This document shows, piece by piece, positions 1 through 10,583 of a stretch of 64,000 bases of DNA. Origin of the DNA: Zelonia costaricensis (taxonomy: Eukaryota; Euglenozoa; Kinetoplastea; Trypanosomatida; Trypanosomatidae); NCBI GenBank assembly GCA_030849075.1, contig JASAOO010003453.1, positions 1 through 64,000 of the forward strand, in the 5' to 3' direction. The translations under genes were made by a program, and so were the position numbers. Under the pieces are notes generated by a model. That model did not search any database and was not told where the DNA came from. It worked only from the letters and a program-made list of their open reading frames with translations. The first letter of the stretch is position 1, and every line of letters begins with the position of its first letter.

Positions 1-601
1 CATCGCAGATGATCACCTCCGAGCAGCCGCCCGCCAGCGCGCACAGCGCGGTGACGATGCCGAGCGTGCCGCACCCGATCACAAGGCCCACGTCGCCGGG
101 CTTGATGCCCGCCTTCGTCGCCGAGTGCATGCCCACCGCGATCGGCTCGCACATCGCACCCTCCTCGAAGCTCACGTTGTCCGGCAGCTTGAAGCACAGC
201 GCCGCGGGGTGGATTACAAAGGTCGACATGCAGCCATCGACCGGCGGCGTCGCGAAGAAGGTCAGGTCGGGGTCCAGGTTGTACATGCCGCTCAGCGTCT
301 GCACGGAGTGCCAGCGAGGGATGCCCGGCTCCAAAGCAACACGGTCGCCCTCCTTCAGGTTCCTCACCTCCGAGCCCACCGCGACAACCGTGCCCGACGC
401 CTCGTGGCCGATGATCATCGGCTTCTTGACGACGAAGGGACCGATGCGCCCGTACTCGTAGTAGTGCATATCGCTTCCGCAGATGCCCACACTGTGGATC
501 TTCACGCGGCAGTCCGTGGGACCGAGCTGGTCGCACACCTCCGTCTTGCGGATCGTCAGCTCGCCCTTCTTCTCCAGCACGAGGCTCTGCATAAGGACCA
601 T
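1..601 (-). CDS. Xylitol/sorbitol dehydrogenase-like protein, 3' part cut off by window edge (first 200 residues)
   Basis: Zinc-dependent medium-chain dehydrogenase of the sorbitol dehydrogenase/D-xylulose reductase family, expected to oxidise polyols such as xylitol to D-xylulose with NAD+ in the cytosol. The ATG lies at 599-601 and the frame stays open to base 2. The zinc ligands expected in the family are present: Cys41 in GICGSD, His66-Glu67 in GHEASG, and Glu152 in CEPIAVG. The cysteines of the structural zinc loop are absent, as in animal sorbitol dehydrogenase. The Rossmann motif GCGTLG sits near residue 187 and an acidic residue closes the following strand (IICD), which fits NAD preference. 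By my count 183 of 200 residues match the complete copy 3.2 kb away, so this is the second member of a tandem pair. Upstream on the coding strand is a very pyrimidine-rich leader (602-840). Family call is firm; substrate is inferred. Confidence 0.88.
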   Translation of the reverse strand, partial: MVLMQSLVLEKKGELTIRKTEVCDQLGPTDCRVKIHSVGICGSDMHYYEYGRIGPFVVKKPMIIGHEASGTVVAVGSEVRNLKEGDRVALEPGIPRWHSVQTLSGMYNLDPDLTFFATPPVDGCMSTFVIHPAALCFKLPDNVSFEEGAMCEPIAVGMHSATKAGIKPGDVGLVIGCGTLGIVTALCALAGGCSEVIICD

Positions 602-3600
602 TGTTGCGGGGGCGGTGAGAGCAGGGGAGGGGGGTTTGTGGGGGGAGGGGAGCGGGAGGTGAGGGGAGGAAGGGGCGCCGGCAGGGATTGTATACAACGC
701 GCGGGGTCCGAGTGGAATGGTGGTGAACGGGGTGGAAGGCCGTGGAGTGTTCTGTCGGCGCGGCGTGGGGAGAGGGGGTGCGAGGAGGAAGAGGAGGAGC
801 GAGAGGGGGAGTGGAGCAGGGCTGGGCGGGCAGCGCGCGGGGAGCGGGTCTGCAGCGGCGCAGGGCTCGCTGCCCCCTCCCTTCCGGACAATACCAGGAG
901 AGATGAGGTGTCACCCGGAGGGGGGGGGGGCAGACGGCATCGGAGGTGGTCTGCCAGATGATCTTCATTCGGGTGACCCATGAAACTCACTCGTGTGCTG
1001 CGCGAGTTTCGTTGCACGTACTACACCAATTCCCTTGCTTGGCTTTGCGCATGTATGACTTGGGGGCAAAAGAAAAAAAGCAAGAAAGTGACAGCAACAG
1101 AGGTGGCGCCGAGCGATATAGTGGAGCCGTGCAGGGCATATAAAGAGATCGCTGAATGAGAAAGGAGATGGGTGTAGTGAGAGAGAGAGAGGGAAATACT
1201 GGGAAAAGCACGCGGCGTTTTCTGATTAGCGTTCGCGAAGGGGAAGTGAAGGAGTGGAGATGAAACTGATCTTGCCGGGGCCACAAGTAGTGGCGGCGGC
1301 CTGGCTGTCTGGTGGTACGCGTGGTTGCTTGACGACGTCATGGTGCAGCACATCGAAGGCAGAGGTGCAAGAAAGGGCTTGCTGCGTGAGTGCTACGGCC
1401 GCTGTGCGCAGATGAGGTGTGTTCAGGCGTGCAGTACGAGTGCGCGGCAAAGTTGTCGGCAAAGAAACAAAGCACGTGTGCTGGAAACGCCTGAGCCAAG
1501 TTGAGAGTTGAAGGCAGGGATGCGGCTGTCATCCAACATGTGACGAGCGGCAACGCGCATGTGCGACCGTCGCCGACGTAAGCGCCCGGGCCTGAGGAGG
1601 AAGCAGGCACGGGAAAGTGAAGCGACGTGGCGATTCGGTGGGGACGCACCACGCAGAAGGATGTAGCTCGACAGACCAACACCGGAAGAAGGGCAGAGGC
1701 GACGTAGCGGAAGCCCAAAGGAAAAGAAGAAGAGAACACTACGTCATGGGAGGGAGGGGGGGAGGCGCGGGGTACACTTGTGTGCACGTGTGTGTCTGTG
1801 TATCTGGGCACGCCCCCTATCGGCATGACGGAGCACGGCGCCTGACTCGGAGCGCAGGTGGAGGACCACTGGCGAGTGTGACAGATGGGTTGCTGCACGA
1901 GACCGAACAAACAATGGCCCAGGGAGCCGCTGGGGAAAGAGACGCTCCTTCGCGCTGCGGAGAAAACGTCAGGGAAGGGGGAGGAGGGGCCGCTTGGCCC
2001 GTGGTGGCAGTGCGAGCCACGGTCGAAGGCGAGCGACCTCTGTCGGTTCCCACATACACAAACGCAGCCGCCCCCGCCCCCTGCGCCTCCACGCTCAAAC
2101 ACGTCAGGAGGAGATGAAGACGGGAAGAAGGGGGACACGGCCCAGCGGCATCAGGGGAAAACACAGCGAGGCGGCAGAGCAGGAAAGGACCCGTTGACGC
2201 ACTACCGCCCCTGTCCTCGGAGGGGAGCAGCGCGTGGGGAGTGCTCTCACAAAACGGGCGATCCCGTGGCGCCAACCACGCCCACGTGAATCCTCGCGAA
2301 GGTATAGAAACCCCGTAAAGCGCCCGCTTTGTTCCCCCGACCCCTTCCTCGATCACCCTTCCAGACGCACGGCGCGCTGCCGCGGCTGACTGCGAGTGTT
2401 GAGGGTTGGGCAAGAGAAGAAAAAAGCCCGAAGGGGGTCTCGCAGGAGCGTCCAAAGGAAGGCAGAAGCCCCGGCAGCGGCGCAGCCGAAATGAACAACG
2501 CAAGAGCTGATGAGGGACATGGCAAGGGCGATGGGGCACCACTGACCACGTGGCGCGAGGGCACAAGCTGAGTCAAGGAGACAGACGGGCGAAACGGAGG
2601 AGGGCTCTTGAAAATCCCGTGCGGCAGAACGGCACACACACACGCAAGCACACACACACAGACGCACAGAGAGGGTTCAGTCCCTCACCCCCCCCCTGCG
2701 CGAACTGAGTGTGGGAGACACACCGCGAGTCGGGCAACACACACGCACACACACGACCGCCTTCTGCACGCGAAGAAGGAAAACACACAAACGGAGAACA
2801 CAGAAGAACACCAAAAAAAAGGAAGAAGCAAAGGCGTTTTGCGAAACGATGCGTGTTCGCTTTTCCTTCTCTTCCGTCAGCGTACGCGGCGTTGTGGTGG
2901 CGCGAGCGGTGCAGGACATGCGAAGCGTGAATACGGAAGAAGGGAGAGGCGCGGGTGGAGGGGGGGGGGGCGTTGAGAAAGCGAAGAGCGAGCAGGCAGT
3001 GCAGAGGACAGACGTGGAGGATGCAGATGGCACCTCCCCGTCACCCGCCCACCTCCATCCGTTTTCTGCAGCCTTGACGTGAATGCCTCCGAGTCTGAGC
3101 TGTCCAAAGCATGTTGTCAGCTTTACTGCATCGAGACACACACTCGCTCGCCTCGCCTGGCGTGCCGGAGGAACAGAAGAAGAGGTAAGCTGCGTAAGCG
3201 AAACTAGGACGGCACGAGAGCAACGCCTTGCCCGCCTCGCTGGCCCTGTCTGTGTGACACACTCGTACGACGACGGTGAAGGGCACACGAGGCAGCGGAT
3301 CCTACTAGGCGGTGCTGCCATGGCGGGGTGCTGGGGACAAGAGAGAGTTGCGGATCAGGCGAGCGATAAACACACACAAACACACATGCGGAAATGAAGA
3401 GCTCGGGTGCCTGCGTGAGGGCTCCGCATCGACAGCACCATCCGCGGGCAGAAGCGGTCGCCGCCGGCATCATGAAACACACCGGCGACGCATCCACGTG
3501 GCACCGGGCGAAGCACGCGTTCGCAGCTGCGATCCCTTTGCTGCGTTCAGGAAGTCAAAGAAGTGGCAAGCCGCCGCTTTCACTAAAGTGAAGCGCTGAC

Positions 3601-3843
3601 GCCGACCAAAATGGCTGTGGAGATTCTCGGCAACGACACGGGAGGTCCGAGTCGCGCGCGACCCACACCTCCAAAGCCCACTTTCGCTTCGCAGACGCAC
3701 GTATCCATCGAAGCTAGGCTTCTGTGGTGAGGAATACAGCCGCTCACGTCTCCGTCTGTGACGCATAAGCGACCACGGCCGCCAGCATGTGCATCGCGCG
3801 CTTTGCACAAAGGGACACAGCTCAGGATCTAAGAATCAGTGTC
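602..3843 (-). other. 3.2-kb spacer between the two dehydrogenase copies, no supported gene
   Basis: This stretch should hold the 3' UTR of the complete dehydrogenase (right end) and the 5' leader and splice-acceptor zone of the truncated copy (602-960, almost pure purine on the plus strand). It contains an AC dinucleotide tract near 2632-2661, G-runs at 920-930 and 2960-2970, and an A-run near 2813-2821. Open frames here are low-complexity and show no family likeness. Its unusual length for this window leaves room for a long regulatory 3' UTR or a degenerate retroposon, neither of which I can demonstrate. Confidence 0.6.
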
Positions 3844-4908
3844 CTACAGCTTACTGGTGCGGCCATCCAGCTGGATCATGATCTTCACGTCCTTCGGGTC
3901 GCGGTTCAAGGCGCGCTCGTACGCCTTCACGCTGTCCTTGAAGGCGAACTTCGCTGTGATCAGCGGCTTCACGTTCATGCGACCAGAGGCCAGCAGGCGG
4001 ATGATCTTAGGGTACACGTTGCGGTAGCGGAAGATGGTCTGGAACGTGATCTCCTTCGCCTGTGCAGACACGATGTCGATCGGCACCGGCTTCACGGGCA
4101 TGCCCACAAGCACGCACGTCGCGCCGGGCGCAGAGTGCTCGTAGATCAGCGGGTAAGCACTGCCCGCACCGCTGCACTCGAACACGACGTCGCAGCCGCG
4201 GCCGCTGGTGGCATTGGATACGACCTTCTTCAACTCGGCGGCCTTCTTGGAGTTCACCGGGCGCAGACCCTCATACTGGCGAGCGACGTTCAGGCGTTCA
4301 TCGAGGACATCGCAGATGATCACCTCCGAGCAGCCGCCCGCCAGCGCGCACAGCGCGGTGACGATGCCGATCGTGCCGCACCCGATCACAAGCGCAACAT
4401 CGCCGGGCTTGATGCCCGCCTTCGTCGCCGAGTGCATGCCCACCGCGATCGGCTCGCACATCGCACCCTCCTCGTAGCTCACGTTGTCCGGCAGCTTGAA
4501 GCACAGCGCCGCGGGGTGGATGACGGAGGTCGACATGCAGCCATCGACCGGCGGCGTCGCGAAGAAGGTCAGGTCGGGGTCCAGGTTGTACAGCCCGCTC
4601 AGCGTCTGCACGGAGTTCCAGCGCGGGATGCCCGGCTCCAAAGCAACACGGTCTCCTGCCTTGAGCGTCTTCACCTCCGAGCCCACCGCGACAACCGTGC
4701 CCGACGCCTCGTGGCCGAGGATCATCGGCTTCGTGACGACGAAGGGACCGATGCGCCCGTACTCGTAGTAGTGTACGTCACTTCCGCAGATGCCCACACT
4801 GTGGATCTTCACGCGGCAGTCCGTGGGGCAGAGGGTATCGTTGACCTCCGCCTCGCGGATCGTCAGCTCGCCCTTCTTCTCCAGCACGAGGCTCTGCATG
4901 AGGACCAT
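3844..4908 (-). CDS. Xylitol/sorbitol dehydrogenase (D-xylulose reductase-like), complete copy
   Basis: Complete 354-residue zinc-dependent medium-chain dehydrogenase, normal length for the sorbitol dehydrogenase family. The ATG at 4906-4908 is chosen because the truncated paralogue starts with the same [10 protein letters not shown] block; the frame continues upstream only through a GTG. Catalytic-zinc residues Cys41 (GICGSD), His66-Glu67 (GHEASG) and Glu152 (CEPIAVG) are visible, followed by the nucleotide-binding GCGTIG motif and an acidic end to the second strand ([10 protein letters not shown]), which suggests NAD+. The structural-zinc cysteine cluster is missing. The C-terminal half carries the usual ATFECSG-like segment (VVFECSGAG) and ends SKL, a canonical type 1 peroxisomal targeting signal, so the enzyme is predicted to be glycosomal. 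Family assignment is firm; glycosomal location is inferred from the tripeptide; polyol preference is unknown. Confidence 0.92.
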   Translation of the reverse strand: MVLMQSLVLEKKGELTIREAEVNDTLCPTDCRVKIHSVGICGSDVHYYEYGRIGPFVVTKPMILGHEASGTVVAVGSEVKTLKAGDRVALEPGIPRWNSVQTLSGLYNLDPDLTFFATPPVDGCMSTSVIHPAALCFKLPDNVSYEEGAMCEPIAVGMHSATKAGIKPGDVALVIGCGTIGIVTALCALAGGCSEVIICDVLDERLNVARQYEGLRPVNSKKAAELKKVVSNATSGRGCDVVFECSGAGSAYPLIYEHSAPGATCVLVGMPVKPVPIDIVSAQAKEITFQTIFRYRNVYPKIIRLLASGRMNVKPLITAKFAFKDSVKAYERALNRDPKDVKIMIQLDGRTSKL

Positions 4909-5714
4909 TGTTGGTTCTGTCACGAGGGGAAAGGAGGGGTGGAAGGTGGCGGAGCACGCGAGTCAGCAGGATGAGAAGGGAGGGTGTCTGTGCGGGAGCG
5001 ACGGTGCGGCGTGTGTGGCGGGTAGCACGTCAGTCGGGGCGTTGGGGTAGGGGGGAAGGGGGCGTTTGCAGGAAAGGAGCTTCCGGGGATCGGACGCAGA
5101 GAGAGAGGAGGGGGCGGAGGATGGAGCAGGTGGCGAGGGAAGTCGCAGTTGCTGATCTGGCAAGCCGATAAGCACAGGGGTCACGAGTTCGGGTTGGGGG
5201 AAAGGGGGCAGAAGAGTGGCTGGGGGGGATGGCACGTGGGTATAGAGGCGCGCGGGAGAGGAAGTAGAGACGCGAGTGAAGGAGAGGCGCCATAGTCGAG
5301 GGTGATGGTACGGAATGACTCGAGCAACGCAGGGGGAGGGGGGGGGAAGAGGTGGAGGAGCAGGAGCCTGTCCTCGTGTGCAGCGTGGCAGGCGTCGCCT
5401 GCAGAAGCGCTCTGAGACGAGGCGGAGGTGATACGAGAAAAAGGAAGGGGCACTTCCGAGTCATCCACGGGACCGACGCCGCGCTTGCCTCATGAGCTGA
5501 CGAGACTCGACTTGGATGGGAATAGAGCTAGTGCGTTTCTTGTTTTCGTTGCGGGGAGGTGGAGGGGAGGGGAGGGGGGGGCGTTCTGTGATGGGTGATG
5601 CTGCCATAGCTGGGGTGCGGCCAGCACCTAACTCGGCTCCTACGAGATGAGGTGGGGCCCATTGTCCACCTCATAGAGGGCGCATGGCAAACTCACAGAA
5701 GGAGCATGCGGCGT
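4909..5714 (-). other. Intergenic spacer with polypyrimidine (coding-strand) leader
   Basis: The region is dominated by G/A runs on the plus strand (for example 5040-5110 and 5567-5582), so the minus-strand transcript is pyrimidine-rich, as expected ahead of a trans-splice acceptor. I see no gene here. Confidence 0.6.
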
Positions 5715-8700
5715 TCACGAGAGGGCAACGAAGATGCGGGACGCCCGCAGAACTCTCACATCTTCCTCGGTAAGCCCCGTGCAGCCGACGCACGACATGT
5801 GGCGCAGCGACGGCGATGTCATCAGAAAGCTGAGACTGCCGCGGATATCGAGGCCGTCCATGTTGAGCGTGTCCAGCCGCGGCAGCGTCTCCAAGCCGTG
5901 CAGGGCGTGCAGACTCGTGAGGTGCCGACACGCTCGTACCGCGAGGCACCGCAGCGCACGGCAGCCACGTGCCAGGAAGTGCAGCGTGTGCACACTCGTC
6001 GCAGACAAGTCGAGGTACTGCAGCCGGCGACTTGACTCGACTCCCTGCACCCCGTCGGCCGTCAGTACCGTCGACCCTGCCAGGGACAGCACCTCGAGAG
6101 CGGCGCAGCCGCCGAGGCCGCCCACGGTGGTCAGGGTGGGGCACCCGTTGGCGATGACTTTGCGCAGACGTGGTGCGTGCTGCAGGCCCTGCAGGGCCGC
6201 CGGCTGCAGCGCGGTGCACCCCTCGAGGTACAGCGAGGTCAGCCGCACGCAGTCGGAGAGGAACGTCACGTCGGAGATGGGTGTGTGCGAGAGGGACAGC
6301 ACCTCCAGCTGCGGCAGCGCCTGGATGCCCTGCAGCCCGTCCACGTCGAGGTGTCGACACCCGCTGAGGTCGAGCGACCGCAGCGCGACACAACCGCCAC
6401 CGAAGTTGGCGACGGTCGACACGTTCGTGTCCTGCAGCGAGAGCTCCGTCAGCACCGCGGCGGACTCCAGGCCCATGACGGAGGAGCGCAGTACCCGCTT
6501 GCACCCATCTGCACGCAGGACCCGGAGCGCTGGCGCAGCTGCAAAGCGGGAGAGCCCGCTGACGCGCGTGTACTCCACGGCGAGCAGCTCCAGCTGCGGC
6601 AGGCGCTCGAGCCCGGACAACGAGGGGGAGCTGATGCCGTTGCAGCGGGTGAGCAGCAGCCGGCGCAGGCTGCGGCAGCGAGCGAAGTTCTGCAGGTTTT
6701 TCACTTCCTCGGTGTAGCACAGCGACAGCGTCGTGAGCCGCGGCGCCAGCTCCACCCCGCGCAGCTCCTCGACCGCGGATGATGCGGAGGACAGCAGCAG
6801 CATCGGCGAGAGACGGCAGGCATGCAGCAGCAGCTCGCGGAGGGCGACGCACTCGCCCAGGAAGGCGCAGTCGTCGATAACGGCCTTCTCGATATGCAGC
6901 ACCTCGAGGTGCGCGAGCTGCTCCACTCCGCGCAGCGCCGAGCAGGAAAGCGACGCGTCGGCGACAAGGTGCAGCTCGCGCAGCACCAACGGCTGGTCGA
7001 GCCGCACGTGGCGAACTCGCGGCGCGTCGAGCCACAACACCTGCAGCGACGGAAACACGGCCGCGTCGACGTGGTACTCGGTGAGGCCGGCAGTGCGTGG
7101 GCTGCCACCGGCGCCGGCCCCGCGGCGCACGGCAACGTACAACTCGCGCAGACGAGCCAGCGCTGGGGCGGCAGGGGTGGTGGTGCCGCGGAAAAGTGGT
7201 ACGACGGCCTCAGGGGCGGTGCCCTCCAAGCTGAGCACCTGCAGCGGTGCCGTGGCCATTAATGCCACGACAGTCGACTCCGCTAGCAACCCGGTGATCG
7301 GTGCCGCAGCCCATCCGCTACCTCCCTCGGTACTCCCCGGGGCCTCTGCTGCGGGCAGTGCGGCGGAGACGGTGGCCTGCGTGGTGATACTCACCACGAG
7401 GAGGTTCTTGCGCGCACGCAGAACGCCGCAGCACCACCGCCACGCCGCATCCCACCCGAGCGGCAGCAGCGACTCGGTGACACAAAGGTGAACCTCCTGC
7501 AGGTCAACGAGGCCGCCGCTCTCGCTGTCGGGGCAGAGCTGCCGCGCCAGCCACGGAATGTGCTGCTCGGTGAGGTGAAGCGCCAACGCGCGCGGCAGCG
7601 GCCCGGCCGCGTTGCCGAGCATCATCCACGGCGGGTCCACGTTGTTCATTCGCCGCACCACGCCGCCCCGCTTGCGCCGCCACTCCTGCAGGCGAACACG
7701 CCAGCCGTCGTCGCAGCCGTCGCCCGTCCCTGTGGCACTGCTGTGGTGCCCCACGTCGACCGGGTGCACCGGCTTGCGCATCGGCGACTTGTGAAACACC
7801 AGCTCCGGCATAGCCGTGCCGAGCTCCCCAGCACCCCACTCGCTGCCCGGAACACTGCTCGGCTCGAAGGGCTGCAGCAAGGGCTGCTGAAGTGTCGTGC
7901 TGATGCCCGCGTCGCGCGACTCGCTGGGGGGCGTAGCGGTGGTGACGCAGACGGCATAGTCCTCCTCGTCCACGACGCCGCCGCCCGGCCCGGGGGGCCG
8001 CCCGAGCAGAAACTCCGCGGCGGTGGTGCAGAGGGGCTGCCGCGGCGGCCGGTGCCGGTGCGCCAGCCACCCGCTCACCCACGCCCGCATCACCGGCCCG
8101 TCCATCTCCGTCTCGCTGGTGCACAGGAGATGCACGGTGCCGCTCACGTCTTCGACCAGCGCCGGCACGGAGGCAAGCCCAAGGTAGGAGTGACGTGGAT
8201 CGGGTTCGGCCGTGGGGCCCGCCGCCAGGGCGCCCCGCGTCGAGTCCAGTCCCGAGGCGCTTGAGACGGAGACGTCGAGCCCGGGCGCAGCCGCCGCGAT
8301 TCCGGCCGGCGCGGTGCTCGTCGCTGACGCCGTCTCCAGTGCCGCCACCCGTGCAGCGGCGCTGCCTGAGAAGCGGCCGTGCAGCTGCGATGAGAGCGAT
8401 GCGTCGGCGCTGCGGGTCCGCTCGCGCGAAATGGCGCTGACGGCGTCACCGAGCAGTTTTCGGGTGGCGCTGAGGGCCTCCGTGGGCCGCCTGTCCAGCA
8501 TCGGCGGTGGCGGTGGGGTGAGGCCGGCGCGATGTACCGTGTTGCTGTCCGCATCCCGTGCCCCGCCTGCCGCCGTGAAGGCGCCCCTCGCATCCCCGCA
8601 ACTCGCCCCCACCGCGCTGCCGTTCACGGCGCCTGCGCCGCACGTCTCGTGCCGCACGCGCCTGGGTCGCAGTCGGTCGCACACAACACCATCGACGCGA

Positions 8701-10583
8701 ATGCGCGAGGAGGTCAGGGGGCGGCCCGAGAGGCGAGGGAGAAGAAAGCTGTGGTGAGAGCGGCCCAGCCTGTGCAGCCAGCCCTCCCGCCACGCACGGT
8801 CCAGCAAGAGCGACTGCCGCTCGCAGTCCAGCAGCGCACCACCGTCCAGCAGGCGCTCCGGGTTCGGTGTGCACGCGGTGTGCTGCATCGTGGACGAAGA
8901 GGAGGGGGCGGTAGCGGGCAGCGGTAGGGGGCTGCGGCGTGCCACGGCCACGCTGCCTGTGTACTGCCGCTCCTGCCCATCCAGTCGCGCAAACGCATCG
9001 CGCACGTGCCCCGCCATGTCGCTCTCGACGATGAAGGGGCAGATGTGGCGGGCCACCTCCCGCACCATCCACCGCCAGCCCAGCTGCTCCAGCCGGCGCC
9101 GCGACGCCGGGCAGACGGCGCGCAGGGTGGTGTGGGCAGCCACGAGGGGGGCGGCTAAGTAGCTGAGAACAGCGTCCCAGGGCACCGCGGCGCCTCGGTG
9201 TGGCAGCGGCTGGTGCGTGGTCTGGTCCGCACGCGTTGGGTGCCCGGCGAGGGTCTCGGCCGACGCGTACCAGCCATCGCCGTTTAGTGGTAACGCAGAT
9301 GCGCAAGGGTGCAGCGCAGGCGGTGCGGTGTAGTGCGGCTGCGTGGCGAAGTCCTCCACGTACCGGAGCACCCTCTCCTGCACCTCGAGCGGCACGTGCG
9401 GCTGCATTCCCACAACGCTGCAGGGCGGGTACGCCTGGTCCGGCGCGGCCGCGCCGTGTGCCCACTGCGCCGCCAAGTACCGCTGGAAGAGATCCCGTAG
9501 CGCCTCTGGTGGGGCCGGAGGTGGAGGTGGCGCCGTTGCCGTCGGTTGATACCGCGCCAGCAGTGCGTCGGGAGCGAAGGGGAGGAGGCCGCCGTCCACG
9601 AGGGGGGCCGCCGCCATCGCCGCCGCGAGGCTGGTGGGGAGGGGTGGTGCTGGTGCCTGCAGCGGAGGCGCGGGTGCGGCAGAGAGTGCGTGTGGTGTCA
9701 GGACCAACGCAGAGGCGTTTGCGAAGGGCGACAGCGGGAGTTGGCCAGCGGAGCGCCACGCGGTGGGTTGGCCGCCGCCCCCGCCGAGGACGCGGTGCCG
9801 GTGGTGCGGCGTTTGCATGGCGCTGTCGGCTGCGCGGAAGGGGGCCGCGGCGCCGGGGCCGCTGAGGCTGAGGCTCGCGTTGTAGGCACTCTGCGGAACC
9901 GACGGCATCAGCGGGCTGAAGGGCGTGGGGGCATCCAAGGAAGCAGTGCGGGCAACTGCGCCGTAGGGGGCGGCGACGAGCTCTTCGCCCGGGATGCCAG
10001 GTAGCGCCCCGTTCACCGACGACGAGAAGAAGGTGGGCGGCGAGAGTACCACGACGCCCGACCCACGTGGGGGCTGACTCGCTGGCGGCCCTCGCCGCTC
10101 ACGTCGCGCGCGGCCGCTGCCGCTAGGCCGGGTCCGCGGCGTCGAAGCGGACGGCGCTGCTGCCACGACGCCCGGCCAGCCTGCCCGCGGGGAGGTGTCG
10201 GGGGTGATCCAGGTGACGGACGGCGACGCAGCCGTGAAGGCCGGCGGTGCGGCGGACGCGTGTGGTGGGGAGGCGGCCTTCGCCGCCGGCGCCGCGCCCC
10301 ACGGCGCCGTCACTTCGCGCAGTGAGAAAGCGTTGCCGGCGAGGCGCTGCAGCCCGACGAGCGGCGGAACGGCTGCGACCGCCTCCAGCGGCGCGGCGGG
10401 TGCGCGGAGCCCCGAGTATTGTGTCGATAAGGGGGTAAACCAGTGTGCGGTCGTGAGGGAGGAGGTGCTGCTCGTGGCCCCCGACCCCGCCGGCACCTCC
10501 GAGACGGCGGACGAGGTGCGGGAGAAGGGCGACGCGGCGACGGCGCATGGCGGGCTAAACGGTGGGCGGCCGGCGGCACTCAT
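5715..10583 (-). CDS. Large leucine-rich-repeat protein with an F-box-like segment (1622 residues)
   Basis: The first ~450 residues are Ala/Pro/Ser-rich and probably disordered. Around residues 466-505 a segment with the layout of an F-box follows (VPWDAVLSYLAAPL, then RAVCPASRRRLEQLGWRW), and the middle third is again low complexity. From about residue 1180 to the C-terminus irregular leucine-rich repeats run without break, with the pattern L-x-x-L-x-L followed by a C or T cap. Examples are LTSLYLEGCTAL and LRSLDLSGCRHL. F-box plus C-terminal LRR is the architecture of substrate receptors of SCF ubiquitin ligases, so a role in targeted protein turnover is a reasonable hypothesis. The LRRs are certain; the F-box is a weak match. 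ATG at 10581-10583, single uninterrupted frame. Confidence 0.85.
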   Translation of the reverse strand: MSAAGRPPFSPPCAVAASPFSRTSSAVSEVPAGSGATSSTSSLTTAHWFTPLSTQYSGLRAPAAPLEAVAAVPPLVGLQRLAGNAFSLREVTAPWGAAPAAKAASPPHASAAPPAFTAASPSVTWITPDTSPRAGWPGVVAAAPSASTPRTRPSGSGRARRERRGPPASQPPRGSGVVVLSPPTFFSSSVNGALPGIPGEELVAAPYGAVARTASLDAPTPFSPLMPSVPQSAYNASLSLSGPGAAAPFRAADSAMQTPHHRHRVLGGGGGQPTAWRSAGQLPLSPFANASALVLTPHALSAAPAPPLQAPAPPLPTSLAAAMAAAPLVDGGLLPFAPDALLARYQPTATAPPPPPAPPEALRDLFQRYLAAQWAHGAAAPDQAYPPCSVVGMQPHVPLEVQERVLRYVEDFATQPHYTAPPALHPCASALPLNGDGWYASAETLAGHPTRADQTTHQPLPHRGAAVPWDAVLSYLAAPLVAAHTTLRAVCPASRRRLEQLGWRWMVREVARHICPFIVESDMAGHVRDAFARLDGQERQYTGSVAVARRSPLPLPATAPSSSSTMQHTACTPNPERLLDGGALLDCERQSLLLDRAWREGWLHRLGRSHHSFLLPRLSGRPLTSSRIRVDGVVCDRLRPRRVRHETCGAGAVNGSAVGASCGDARGAFTAAGGARDADSNTVHRAGLTPPPPPMLDRRPTEALSATRKLLGDAVSAISRERTRSADASLSSQLHGRFSGSAAARVAALETASATSTAPAGIAAAAPGLDVSVSSASGLDSTRGALAAGPTAEPDPRHSYLGLASVPALVEDVSGTVHLLCTSETEMDGPVMRAWVSGWLAHRHRPPRQPLCTTAAEFLLGRPPGPGGGVVDEEDYAVCVTTATPPSESRDAGISTTLQQPLLQPFEPSSVPGSEWGAGELGTAMPELVFHKSPMRKPVHPVDVGHHSSATGTGDGCDDGWRVRLQEWRRKRGGVVRRMNNVDPPWMMLGNAAGPLPRALALHLTEQHIPWLARQLCPDSESGGLVDLQEVHLCVTESLLPLGWDAAWRWCCGVLRARKNLLVVSITTQATVSAALPAAEAPGSTEGGSGWAAAPITGLLAESTVVALMATAPLQVLSLEGTAPEAVVPLFRGTTTPAAPALARLRELYVAVRRGAGAGGSPRTAGLTEYHVDAAVFPSLQVLWLDAPRVRHVRLDQPLVLRELHLVADASLSCSALRGVEQLAHLEVLHIEKAVIDDCAFLGECVALRELLLHACRLSPMLLLSSASSAVEELRGVELAPRLTTLSLCYTEEVKNLQNFARCRSLRRLLLTRCNGISSPSLSGLERLPQLELLAVEYTRVSGLSRFAAAPALRVLRADGCKRVLRSSVMGLESAAVLTELSLQDTNVSTVANFGGGCVALRSLDLSGCRHLDVDGLQGIQALPQLEVLSLSHTPISDVTFLSDCVRLTSLYLEGCTALQPAALQGLQHAPRLRKVIANGCPTLTTVGGLGGCAALEVLSLAGSTVLTADGVQGVESSRRLQYLDLSATSVHTLHFLARGCRALRCLAVRACRHLTSLHALHGLETLPRLDTLNMDGLDIRGSLSFLMTSPSLRHMSCVGCTGLTEEDVRVLRASRIFVALS

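Noticed and set aside
125..961. Long plus-strand open frame (278 codons) opposite the truncated dehydrogenase
   Set aside because: Its product is Arg/His/Gly-biased and is just the antisense of the real gene; GC-rich third positions create such frames.
602..3843. A SIDER-type retroposon in the 3.2-kb gap
   Set aside because: I could not recognise a signature by eye; needs a search against consensus sequences.
4909..4923. Upstream extension of the complete dehydrogenase (five residues)
   Set aside because: Would start at GTG; the paralogue starts at the later ATG.
5671..7035. 454-codon minus-strand frame shifted against the LRR gene
   Set aside because: Arg/Ala-rich shadow; the LRR pattern belongs to the other frame.
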